Shown: piece by piece, positions 52,450-62,819 of the stretch | Layout: the number at the start of each line of letters is the position of its first letter | Numbering within the stretch: the first letter of the stretch is position 1 | Assembly: GCF_009569385.1 (NCBI RefSeq) | Contig: NZ_WBOF01000003.1 | Coordinates: 124,001 to 188,000, forward strand | DNA length: 64,000 nucleotides | Direction of reading: 5' to 3' | From: Streptomyces kaniharaensis | GTDB taxonomy: Bacteria; Actinomycetota; Actinomycetes; Streptomycetales; Streptomycetaceae | The notes under the pieces: generated by a model | The model's database searches: none | The model's input: the letters and a program-made list of their open reading frames with translations, nothing else | Told to the model about the DNA's origin: nothing | Made by a program: the position numbers and the translations under genes

Positions 52450-53247
52450 TCAGCGGCGGACGAGCTCCAGGGTGCTGCCCGCGCGCCGGGCGCCGATGCC
52501 CTCGAACAGGGCGGTGGCCGCCGCATTGGACTCGTTCACCTCGGCCCATGCCGAAGCGGTCCCGGAGCGGTGCAGCGAGCCCAGCGCGTGGGCCAGCAGC
52601 GCCCGGGCGATGCCGCGGCGGTGCCGGTCGGCCCGGACGGCGATCAGCCCGATCCGCGGCTGCCGGGTCAGCGGCGCCACGCGGACGAATCCCACGTACT
52701 GGTCCGACTGCCGTGCCACCGCGTACTTCGACGGGTCGACCACGGTGGTCCCCGCCGGGCGGGGCAGCACCTCGGCCGGCATCGCCTGCCAGCCGACGGC
52801 GGCCTCGACCTCGTCGCGGATGACGCGGTCCAGGGCGCGCAGCGGGCCCTCCTCCGCCTCGCCGGCGGGCACGATCGTCACGCCCGACGGGGTGCGCACC
52901 GAGTCGAGCCCGGTGACCTGCGGGTCGGTGGGCACGCGGTAGCCCCACTCGCGGCGTGCGGTGGTGAAGCCGGCCCGCTCCCAGGCGGACGTCGAGTCGT
53001 GGTCGGCCTCGTCGACCACGGTGTACAGCGGTGTCGGCAGGTCCGCCAGCATCGCGTCGGCGATGCGGTCGAAGACCGCGCCGTGCCATGCGTCGATGCT
53101 GATGAAGAGCCGCCCGTCGGGCCGGCGCGAAGCGTCGCCGCAGCCGACCATCCGGTCGTCCTCGACGGCGTGCCACTGCGTGTCCGAGACCCGCGTGACC
53201 ACGACCGCGTGGTTGCCGGTGCCCGGGGTGGAATGCACAGAGTTCAT
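52450..53247 (-). CDS. GNAT-family N-acetyltransferase behind a leader peptide
   Basis: A 265-residue acetyltransferase with an atypical N-terminal half (~residues 1-125) and a C-terminal GNAT core: RIGLIAVRADRHRRGIARALLAHAL is acetyl-CoA motif A (R-x-x-G-x-A), followed by ASAWAEVNESNAAATALFEGIGAR. The substrate is unknown; GNAT proteins with this layout can inactivate antibiotics. Its ATG lies inside the downstream arm of a hairpin that follows leader peptide 53302-53355, so translation is probably induced when ribosomes stall on the leader. Confidence 0.85.
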   Translation of the reverse strand: MNSVHSTPGTGNHAVVVTRVSDTQWHAVEDDRMVGCGDASRRPDGRLFISIDAWHGAVFDRIADAMLADLPTPLYTVVDEADHDSTSAWERAGFTTARREWGYRVPTDPQVTGLDSVRTPSGVTIVPAGEAEEGPLRALDRVIRDEVEAAVGWQAMPAEVLPRPAGTTVVDPSKYAVARQSDQYVGFVRVAPLTRQPRIGLIAVRADRHRRGIARALLAHALGSLHRSGTASAWAEVNESNAAATALFEGIGARRAGSTLELVRR

Positions 53248-53300
53248 AGGTGTTGCCTCTCAGGAGTGCCTTGCCTGAGGCGCTCCCGGGCGACACCTAC
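53246..53300 (-). promoter_or_regulatory. Start-codon-masking hairpin before the GNAT gene
   Basis: On the minus strand GTAGGTGTCGCC (53289-53300) pairs with GGCAACACCTAT (53246-53257): eight pairs including one G-U, a mismatch, then three. The right arm includes two bases of the GNAT ATG. Between the arms CCTCAGG and CCTGAG can pair too. Confidence 0.55.
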
Positions 53301-53301
53301 G

Positions 53302-53355
53302 TCAATCGCCCACCGTGACGACAAGGGGGAGCACCCACACGGATACAGCCTTCAT
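53302..53355 (-). CDS. 17-residue leader peptide MKAVSVWVLPLVVTVGD
   Basis: An ATG with the SD GAGGAGGTGAGACCC opens a 17-codon ORF ending 54 bases before the GNAT start. It matches the leader at 7978-8031 in length, SD and core WVLPLxVTxGD, and the 26 bases after the stop codon are also nearly identical. The peptide is hydrophobic with a Trp near the centre. Confidence 0.72.
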   Translation of the reverse strand: MKAVSVWVLPLVVTVGD

Positions 53356-53615
53356 GGGTCTCACCTCCTCGCGTTCTCTCACGGCTGCGCAGACGGTACC
53401 AGCCGGGCATCGGCCGGCCCAACTCTTTTTCCGGCGGCCGACGGACGCGACCGCCGTCCGGGATCCGCGGCTCCGAGTCCGCCGGGGGTGGGCGGACTGG
53501 GCGGCCGGGCAGCTGACCGAGTACCCGCAGGAACGCACCGGCAGCAGGCGGCACTTCAAGGCCGGCTCGCCGTCTGTGACCGTGCCTCTGTGGCCTGACC
53601 AGGGTCAGGGGAGGT

Positions 53616-54386
53616 TCAGCGCGTCCGGTTCTCGATCAGGGCCGCCAGGCCGTCCAGGACTCGGCTCAGGCCGAACTCGTAGGCGTGCGCCGGGCTGCAC
53701 GCGCCGCCGTGGGCCTCCCCCGCTGCCGCACCCACCCGTGCCGCGGTCGGGTAGCGCTCCGGGTCGAAGACGCGGGCGAGCAACTCGGCGTTGCCCGCCC
53801 ACCACTGCTCATCACTCATCGCACTGTCCTGCCGGGCGGCCCGCTCGTCGGCGGCCATCCGGGCGCAGGTCTGCACGAAGCCCAGCAGATGGGTCAGCGC
53901 GGCGTCCAGCTCGATGTCGTCCAGGCCCGTGCCGTCCAGTGCCCGTAGCTCGTACTCGTACTTGGCCATCAGGCCGGGGCCGAGCGGCGGGCGACTGGTG
54001 GAGACGGCCGCCACCCAGGGGTGGGCGCGGTAGAGCGCACGATTGTCGTCGGCGACGGCGGCGGCCCGGGCACGCCAGCCGTCGTCGGCGGGCGTGCTGC
54101 GCGGCATCCGGGCGTAGACGGTGTCCAGCATCAGATCGAGCAGCTCGGCCTTGCCGGGGACGTAGGTGTAGAGCGCCATGGGCGAGAGGCCGAGCGCCTG
54201 GGCGACTCGCCGCATGGTGACGGCCTCGACGCCCTCGGCGTCCGCGAGCTTGACGGCCATCGTGGCGATCTCCGCCGTCGAGTGTGCCTGGCGGGGGCCG
54301 CGCCGGCCGGCCGCGGTCGTCGGTTCTCCCCACAGCAGAGCGAGGGTGCGCGCCGGGTCTCCCGCTCCGCTCCGGTTCGTCGCCAT
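53616..54386 (-). CDS. TetR-family repressor (TetR_C class)
   Basis: A 256-residue TetR protein. A ~30-residue leader is followed by the HTH AEIATMAVKLADAEGVEAVTMRRVAQALGLSPMALYTYVPGKAELLDLM, and a TetR_C-type ligand domain (PWVAAVSTSRPPLGPGLMAKYEYELRALDGTGLDDIELD). This resembles regulators of drug efflux or dioxygenase genes. It is divergent from a VOC protein gene, with a large inverted repeat at 54406-54446 between them. Confidence 0.9.
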   Translation of the reverse strand: MATNRSGAGDPARTLALLWGEPTTAAGRRGPRQAHSTAEIATMAVKLADAEGVEAVTMRRVAQALGLSPMALYTYVPGKAELLDLMLDTVYARMPRSTPADDGWRARAAAVADDNRALYRAHPWVAAVSTSRPPLGPGLMAKYEYELRALDGTGLDDIELDAALTHLLGFVQTCARMAADERAARQDSAMSDEQWWAGNAELLARVFDPERYPTAARVGAAAGEAHGGACSPAHAYEFGLSRVLDGLAALIENRTR

Positions 54387-54405
54387 GCGGAAATCTTGCC
54401 ATGAC

Positions 54406-54446
54406 GATTCTCCGTACTGTGTACAGTATACGCTGTACGGAGAATC
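54406..54446. promoter_or_regulatory. Complex TetR operator
   Basis: GATTCTCCGTAC (54406-54417) and GTACGGAGAATC (54435-54446) form a perfect 12-bp inverted repeat. Inside it TACTGT/ACAGTA and GTACAG/CTGTAC form overlapping dyads. It sits between the divergent tetR and VOC genes. Confidence 0.75.
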
Positions 54447-54480
54447 GCGGACCCGGATCCCGATCGGAGAGGACCCACTC

Positions 54481-54870
54481 TTGAAGATCAACAGCTCCGC
54501 CGTCGCACTGACCGTCGAGGACGTCACGGCCTCTGCCGCGTTCCTCACCGAGCACTTCGGCTTCCAGGAGCAGACGGCGGCCGACGGCTTCGTCTCGCTC
54601 GGCCGCGAGGACGCCGGACTGAACGTCATATACCTGCGCCGAGGCCTCGAAGTCCTGCCGGAAGGCTTCCGCGACCAGCACGCCGCCGGCCTGATCCTGG
54701 CCTTCACCGTCGACGACCTGGCCGGCGAGGAGGCCCGGCTGCAGGCGCAGGGCGTGGAGATCACCATGCCGCTGCGCGAGGAGCCCTGGGGCGAGAGGCT
54801 GTTCCAGGTGACCGATCCCAACGGCGTGGTGATCCAGCTGGTCGAGTGGGTCGTCCCGGCCGCGAAGTGA
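54481..54870 (+). CDS. VOC-superfamily glyoxalase/bleomycin-resistance-like protein
   Basis: A 129-residue VOC protein with TTG start (GAGAGGA upstream). The paired beta-alpha-beta modules are SAVALTVEDVTASAAFLTEHFGF and LILAFTVDDLAGEEARLQAQGVEI, ending in FQVTDPNGVVIQLVEW with a Glu metal ligand. Such proteins detoxify or sequester small molecules. It is presumably repressed by the divergent TetR; the ligand may be the same compound. Confidence 0.87.
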   Translation: MKINSSAVALTVEDVTASAAFLTEHFGFQEQTAADGFVSLGREDAGLNVIYLRRGLEVLPEGFRDQHAAGLILAFTVDDLAGEEARLQAQGVEITMPLREEPWGERLFQVTDPNGVVIQLVEWVVPAAK

Positions 54871-54910
54871 CCTGATCGAGAGCCGAACGGTCGACAACGA
54901 CCCACATCGG

Positions 54911-54954
54911 CGCCGAGGCCCCGCCGGGCGGACGAAACCGGCGGGGCCTCGGCG
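54911..54954 (+). terminator. 17-bp terminator hairpin
   Basis: CGCCGAGGCCCCGCCGG pairs perfectly with CCGGCGGGGCCTCGGCG, 10-base loop, 40 bases after the VOC gene. Confidence 0.7.
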
Positions 54955-55077
54955 CGTCGGGAGGGGCGGCAGCCGCTGCGCGGCGGGCGTGGAGCTCCCC
55001 TCCCCCGTCCCCGGGAACGCTGCCCGGCCTCGGCTTAACCTGAAGAAGGGCCGCATCACCGAATCGAGGTGTCCGCC

Positions 55078-55386
55078 ATGCTTCAGGAGAACAAGTACTG
55101 GTCATCCGGGAACTGGCAGGTCGGCAGCGGGAAGGCGGAGGAGTTCGTCGAGGCCTGGAGGGCCTTCCTGACCTGGACGAAGGACGCCAACGACGGCTTC
55201 CTCGGAGCCCGCCTGATCCAGGACATCCAGAACCCGCAGCACTTCGTCTCCTTCGCCACCTGGCGCGACATCGACGCCATGCGCGCCTGGCAGGGCAACC
55301 CGGATTTCGCCGAGCACTTCGGCGCCTGCCGCGCCCTGTGCGAGGACGTGCAGGCCGGCGGCTACGAGCTCAGCGTCGACATCTGA
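55078..55386 (+). CDS. ABM-domain monooxygenase-like protein
   Basis: A 102-residue dimeric-barrel protein. WQVGSGKAEEFVEAWRAFLTWTK and FVSFATWRDIDAMRAWQGNPDFAEHF are the antibiotic-biosynthesis-monooxygenase (ABM) signature. Members are cofactor-free oxygenases or heme-degrading enzymes; no catalytic residue set distinguishes here. ATG 55078 has GAGG eight bases upstream; a GTG three codons earlier is an alternative. Confidence 0.8.
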   Translation: MLQENKYWSSGNWQVGSGKAEEFVEAWRAFLTWTKDANDGFLGARLIQDIQNPQHFVSFATWRDIDAMRAWQGNPDFAEHFGACRALCEDVQAGGYELSVDI

Positions 55387-55928
55387 ACCTGAACCGCCTC
55401 ACACCTCGCCAGGTCCGGCGACCGCCCAGGCCAGGCCGGTCGCCGGACGCGGCCTGGCTGCGGGGGCGGCCCGGTATGGCGTTCTCCGGCCGGCGTCAGG
55501 ACGGCTGCCGCAGCCGGAGTTCAGGCGGGCACCCATGGCGCGCTCCCTGTGGGTCGTCGGTTGCTACACCCTGAGACGGTGTGGCGCGGCCGTCTGCGAC
55601 ATGGGCGGATGTGACCTGCGTCTCCCTGTCGTGTCAGCCTCGCGCGGACCGCGCTCGAACGTCGTGCCTGATCACGGACTGCCGCCGGGAGTAGGGGCGT
55701 TGGCGGTGCCGCGGGCGTCCACGACGGCGCAGGGCAACTACTCGGACAAGGTCACCCACCGCACACACCTGAAGCCTGCCGAAGCCCTCGCCAACGACCA
55801 CCACATCTCCGGCTACGTCAGCCCGCCCGGCGCCTGACCCTCACTCAAAAACCGTACCGGCCGGACATCCCACAACGGATGCCGGGCCGAAGGCCGTCGA
55901 ACGCATCCTCGCCCAACCGCGCGAACGG
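55387..55928. other. Intergenic, about 540 bases
   Basis: No supported gene. A plus frame ends QGNYSDKVTHRTHLKPAEAL...GYVSPPGA at 55837, which looks like a gene end, but nothing upstream continues it. Confidence 0.4.
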
Positions 55929-56708
55929 TCAGCGCGAGGTCCGCACCGCCGTGATGAAGCCGGTGCCGGACGGGTTGCCCATCGGCCGCCCGTAACAGGC
56001 CGCGACGGTGTCGAGCGGATGGGCCTCGCTGCGCCAGCCGTGCGCGTCGAGCCAGTCGGCGGTGCCGGCGCCCAGGCCGCCCTTCCACAGCGCGGTGATG
56101 TGCGCGACGGACGGGTCGTCGAGACGGGTCCGTCCGCTGCGCCCCCGCTCCAGGGCGAGCCGACTGCCGGGGGCGGACAGGTCGCCGACGGTGGTCAGCA
56201 GGGTGGCCGCCTCCTCGGCGGTGAGGTAGACCAGCAGGCCCTCGACCAGCCAGGCGGTGGGCCGGGTGGCGTCGAACCCGGCGTCGACCAGCCGGTCGGC
56301 CCACGTGGGGCGTAGCAGGTCCGCGGCCACGGCGGTGCGGTCGCAGCGCGGCGCGGCGGACTGCGCCGCCAGCACGCCGTGTTTGAACTCCAGGACGGGC
56401 GGCAGGTCGAGTTCGTAGAGGCGGGTCCCGGACGGCCAGGGCAGCCGGTAGGCGCGGGTGTCCAGTCCGGCGGCGAGCAGGACCACCTGCGCGTGGCCGG
56501 ACCGGATGAGCTCGTCGTCGTAGAAGCGGGTCCGGATCACCGTCTGGAACCTCAGGGCGGTCGCCAGCGGACCGGGGCTGGTCGGCTTGCGCATCTGCTC
56601 CCCCGCGGCGGCCAGGAAGGCCGCGGCGTACGGGTCGTCGAACAGGGCGTTCCCGGCTGCGCTCTCGTGGGCACGGACCCGGGCCACGGCCAGCGCCGTC
56701 TTCGACAC
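55929..56708 (-). CDS. SAM methyltransferase, LCM/TIGR00027 type
   Basis: About 259 residues. VSKTALAVARVRAHE starts the conserved region, followed by VVLLAAGLDTRAYRLPWPSGTRLYELDLP (SAM site) and AWLVEGLLVYLTAEEAATLL, as in the leucine-carboxyl-methyltransferase-like family. The frame runs further upstream through a TnpB remnant and its end hairpin, so that part is not native. GTG 56708 is the best remaining start; the original 5' end may have been lost to the insertion. Confidence 0.78.
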   Translation of the reverse strand: MSKTALAVARVRAHESAAGNALFDDPYAAAFLAAAGEQMRKPTSPGPLATALRFQTVIRTRFYDDELIRSGHAQVVLLAAGLDTRAYRLPWPSGTRLYELDLPPVLEFKHGVLAAQSAAPRCDRTAVAADLLRPTWADRLVDAGFDATRPTAWLVEGLLVYLTAEEAATLLTTVGDLSAPGSRLALERGRSGRTRLDDPSVAHITALWKGGLGAGTADWLDAHGWRSEAHPLDTVAACYGRPMGNPSGTGFITAVRTSR

Positions 56709-56742
56709 GGCGCTCAGCGGTTGCGAGGTCGTCGTGGCTCCT

Positions 56743-56868
56743 CCCCCGGCTGAAGCCGGGGGCTTCTCGCTAACCCTGGCGGGTGTCGCGACGGACCAGC
56801 CCGGCCCGTAGAACGTTGACGGCTCCCACCGTATCAGCGTGGGCGGGGTGGCCGCAGGCAACAACAGT
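56743..56868 (-). mobile_element. IS605/IS607-type TnpB C-terminal remnant with end hairpin
   Basis: On the minus strand the frame ending at 56770 reads VVACGHPAHADTVGAVNVLR, the last zinc-finger and RuvC part of TnpB (C-G-H-x-x-H-A-D-x-x-x-A-x-N). Directly after its stop lies CCCCCGGC-TTCA-GCCGGGGG (56743-56762), the type of hairpin found at the right end of these elements. The rest of tnpB and tnpA are missing. Confidence 0.7.
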
Positions 56869-57006
56869 GGACCGCCCGGCGGCCCTCGTCCGCCGTGCTC
56901 CACACAGAAGCGGCTACCAGGGCCTGCGTCGCCGTGTCAGGCCCGCCCGTGCGGTGCGTCCGGCCGCCAACGGTGGCTGTCAGTGCGGGGAGGTAGGTTC
57001 CGAGGC

Positions 57007-57186
57007 ATGACTTCCTTGACCGCCAAGGCCTCTCGGCAGCAGCCCGGCGACTCTTCCCTCAGCGTCACGTCCGCGCCGGGCCGAACCACCCCGGATCAGG
57101 AGCGCGCGGCCCACAACCGTGTCCGGGTCGTTCCGCTGTGGGCGGCTCCCTGGTCTCTCACCGCACACTCACCGGCCGTTTCCTGA
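57007..57186 (+). CDS. Doubtful 59-residue ORF
   Basis: A short ORF (MTSLTAKASRQQPGDSS...) with weak upstream GAGG. It has no recognised domain and lies in the decayed island, so it may be the start of a broken gene or not coding at all. Confidence 0.25.
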   Translation: MTSLTAKASRQQPGDSSLSVTSAPGRTTPDQERAAHNRVRVVPLWAAPWSLTAHSPAVS

Positions 57187-57227
57187 GCGGTACTTCGGGA
57201 TCACCAGAGCCGGCCTCGTCGAACCGG

Positions 57228-57526
57228 TCACCGCTCGCCCCGCCGGGACTGACCGGAGACCGTCGGCGGCAGGCCGGTGGCGGCCATCCGCGGATGCAGT
57301 GTGAGCCTGATGCGCTGTGTGTCGGTCTGCGCGCGCTTTCCCTCGCTGCCCAGCTCCACGACCCAGAAGCGCACCCTCGCACCCCCTCCCCCGACCGCTC
57401 CAGCGCCAGGGAGACCTCCAGTTCGATCTCGCCCAGCTCGAACTGCACCGCCCGGCCGACGCCGTCGGCGACGGCCTGCTCCAACTGGCCCCGCAGATCA
57501 CGGATCACGTCCGACAGCTCGATCAC
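57228..57526 (-). pseudogene. trypco2 (trypsin-co-occurring) gene with a frameshift
   Basis: The minus strand reads IELSDVIRDLRGQLEQAVAD, VQFELGEIELEVSLALERSG, then after a frameshift in a G-rich run (about 57375-57385) ARVRFWVVELGSEGKRAQTD and TQRIRLTL. This is the trypsin-co-occurring domain found beside trypsin-like proteases in predicted actinobacterial conflict systems. From GTG 57526 to stop the length is not a multiple of three, confirming the shift. Confidence 0.75.
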
Positions 57527-57589
57527 TGGTCGCCCCCAGGGTGGCTCGGGTGATGGACGAAGAAGCCCACCAGTGAAACCGGAGGGTGT

Positions 57590-57607
57590 CACCGGCTTTA
57601 GCCGGTG
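57590..57607 (+). mobile_element. Second IS605-like end hairpin
   Basis: CACCGGC-TTTA-GCCGGTG is a perfect 7-bp hairpin of the kind found at TnpB-element right ends, here in plus orientation. No tnpB frame is readable upstream. It separates the trypco2 remnant from the protease remnant. Confidence 0.45.
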
Positions 57608-57730
57608 GGGGAATTCGGTTTCCCGCGTAGCCAGGGCAGGGATAGCCGAATCGCCGTCAAGGCGGTCCGGCGTCCCGGGAGAGATGGTGGTGAGAGCGCC
57701 CTCAAGCAGGTGTGACAACTCGGAGTTGAG

Positions 57731-57906
57731 GAACCGCCGGTCGGTGTCCGCCACGCCTGCGGCGAGATCGCGCCGCTGGCCGACCGCCGGGAACGGACCC
57801 TGGAGCTGCGGGTCCAGGAGCCCGAGCGGGACCCGGACCCGCGCCACTCGCCCTGGGAGGGCATGTCGGGAGCGGCGGTGTTGGCGCACGGCCATCGTCG
57901 GGGGGT
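57731..57906 (+). pseudogene. Trypsin-like protease C-terminal remnant
   Basis: A plus-strand frame reads RRERTLELRVQEPERDPDPR then HSPWEGMSGAAVLA. SPWEGMSGAAV is the catalytic-Ser motif (G-M-S-G-A) of the trypsin-like proteases that pair with trypco2. The N-terminal part with His and Asp is missing, and the frame breaks downstream. Confidence 0.6.
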
Positions 57907-57954
57907 CACCATGCACCGCCGCGAGGAAGGCCTCGGCACGCCTGGAGCCCGGGA

Positions 57955-58163
57955 CGTCCGGCACCGACGACGTCGCCGAGGCGCAGTGCCTGCTCCAGCG
58001 CCTGGGCTACCTCCTCGGGGCGCGCGGGATCGACGGCCGGTACGGGAGCTACACCCAGCAGGCCGTCAGCTCGCTCCAGCAGCTGGCCGGGATCGCGGTG
58101 GACGGGATCGTCGGGCCGTCCACCTGGCAGCTGCTGCGCACCCGTGCTGCGCAGGGCGGGTGA
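57955..58163 (+). pseudogene. Peptidoglycan-binding domain gene fragment
   Basis: The last ~68 codons encode DVAEAQCLLQRLGYLLGARG, IDGRYGSYTQQAVSSLQQLA and VDGIVGPSTWQLL, a complete PG_binding_1 repeat. No signal peptide or start is in frame nearby, so only the gene end remains. Confidence 0.65.
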
Positions 58164-58194
58164 CCCTCCGTAGCGGCGCGCCGGTGGTCGCGGG

Positions 58195-61002
<2,808 letters not shown>

Positions 61003-61304
61003 CGTTCCGCCTCCCACCTGGGCGGGGCGCTCCCGTGGGACGGCGCGCCCCGTTCCACCTCGCCTGGACTCGTGGTCTTCCAGCTTCCACGGGACCTCAT
61101 CGACGCACCCCGTGCAACCGGAGTGATCGGTGGCCGGGGCGGCCGCGCGATCGGGTGATCCGGTTGCGGGTGGCGGGTGTCCGGGCCTGTCCGAAAGTCG
61201 ATGGCGTCGTGTGTTCGGAACGGGGCGCGGTCATGCCCGGGTCAAACCTTGCCGTTAGTCTGCCCACCACACCGCACGACGCGGTGCGAAGAGGGGGGTC
61301 CTCC

Positions 61305-62402
61305 ATGCCCGTCAAGGTCTTGGCAGCGGCGCGCCTGGGCGTCGCACTGGCCGCCGCCGGAGCGCTTCTGGCGCTGACGAGCGGTGTTGCGCAGGCGTCC
61401 GGGCCGGTCTCCGGTACCGAGGCGGTCATCGCCGTCGGCAACGAGCTCGCCGCCCCGGTGGTGAGCCCGGACGGTGCCACCGCCTACGTCGTGACGGCGA
61501 CGCCGCAGGGCAACCTCGTCCTGACGACGGTCGACACCCGCAGCGGCGCGGCCTCCGCCCGGCTCGCTCTCGGGCCCAACCGCTGGTTCGTGCATGCGGC
61601 GCTCAGCGCGGACGGCTCGCGGCTGTACGTGCTCGACTACCTCGACCTGAGCGTCATCGACGTCCCGTCGATGTCCCTGCTGGGCACGGTCGCGCTGCCG
61701 GACCAGCCGCGTCCGGCCGACTCGCGCGTGGGCTGGCCCGCCGGGATCGCGCTCAGCCCCGACGGGTCGACCCTGTACGTGTCCCAGTCCGGGTCGCTGA
61801 CGGCCGGCCGGCTGGGGAAGGGCCGGGTGCTGGCCTTCTCCACCGCGCAGCGGGTGTTCACCTCCTCCGTCGAGTTCCCGGCCTCCATCCCCGGCAATCT
61901 GGTCGTCCGCCCGGGCGGCCGGGACCTGTACGTCGGCAGCGAGGCGGGCGTGATGCACCTGAACGTCGCCGGGGCCGCGCCCGTCGTGACCCGCGTGGTG
62001 GCGGGCACCGCGACGGGCCAGGACTCGCAGCTGGCCTTCAGCCCGGACGGCCGCCGGCTGTTCGCCCTCAACGGCGCGTACGGCGGCGCGGGCGACGAGA
62101 TCGACCCGGCCACCGACACCGTCACCCGGCACTTCACGCTGACCGGCGGCAGTGCCCTCCTCGCGTTCCCGCAGGTGAGCCCGGACGGCCGGCGGCTCTA
62201 CGCCGTCGACAACAGCATGGAGAAGGGTCCCTCGGTGTTCGTCCTCGACACCGCGACCGACACGGTCGTCCCGGAGGAGGCGCAGCCGCTGAACGAGGAG
62301 GGGCTGAACGGCTTCGTGGTCGGTCCGGACGGCCACACCCTGTACGCCGGCGGCACGGTCGCCTCGACTGCCAACCTGCAGATCGTCTCGTTGCCGCAGT
62401 AG
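61305..62402 (+). CDS. Secreted YncE-like beta-propeller protein
   Basis: A 365-residue exported protein. The signal peptide (RLGVALAAAGALLALTSGVAQAS) ends around residue 32. The mature part has repeated blades of the form VSPDGATAYVVTA, LSADGSRLYVLD, LSPDGSTLYVSQ, FSPDGRRLFALN and VSPDGRRLYAVD, the YncE/SMP-30-type cytochrome-D1-like propeller. Likely a binding protein rather than an enzyme. SD GAGGGGGG precedes the ATG. Confidence 0.82.
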   Translation: MPVKVLAAARLGVALAAAGALLALTSGVAQASGPVSGTEAVIAVGNELAAPVVSPDGATAYVVTATPQGNLVLTTVDTRSGAASARLALGPNRWFVHAALSADGSRLYVLDYLDLSVIDVPSMSLLGTVALPDQPRPADSRVGWPAGIALSPDGSTLYVSQSGSLTAGRLGKGRVLAFSTAQRVFTSSVEFPASIPGNLVVRPGGRDLYVGSEAGVMHLNVAGAAPVVTRVVAGTATGQDSQLAFSPDGRRLFALNGAYGGAGDEIDPATDTVTRHFTLTGGSALLAFPQVSPDGRRLYAVDNSMEKGPSVFVLDTATDTVVPEEAQPLNEEGLNGFVVGPDGHTLYAGGTVASTANLQIVSLPQ

Positions 62403-62773
62403 CAGCGCGTAGCCGCAGGAGGGGCTTGCGGCCCGCTGACGGTGGCGCACCTGGACATCGCCGGCTGAGCGGCGGCGACGGCCAGGCTCCCGCACCGGCG
62501 TGAGCGGGCCGCAAAGGGCGACTGTCCGCGGAGGTTGACGAACCGTTTCGGCGGCGGATTCGAGGCAACAGGCTGGGGACGGCATGTGAAGATCCCGTGC
62601 GCCCCCAGTGCTTCCATTTGATTTGGGCGCGAACACACATGTCCCGCAGTCCTGGGTCTCGGCTGCGGAGAATGTGCTCGCGCCCGTTCCGTGTCCGTGC
62701 TGGTTCCTCGGATTTCCACTCGCAAAGAAGCGCAATGGGTCCGGGTGGGGCGTTTCCTGTCTGACTGTCAGAT
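62403..62773. other. Intergenic, about 370 bases
   Basis: No gene. The right part carries the 5' region of the S1 protease, including the hairpin at 62774-62804. Confidence 0.45.
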
Positions 62774-62804
62774 CGCATGTCCACGGCGAGGCCGTGGACA
62801 TGCG
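62774..62804 (+). promoter_or_regulatory. Perfect 14-bp hairpin in the protease 5' leader
   Basis: CGCATGTCCACGGC pairs perfectly with GCCGTGGACATGCG around GAG. It ends just before the AGAAAGGATCC SD, 15 bases upstream of the protease ATG. It could protect the mRNA or act as a regulatory structure. Confidence 0.6.
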
Positions 62805-62819
62805 CAGAAAGGATCCACA

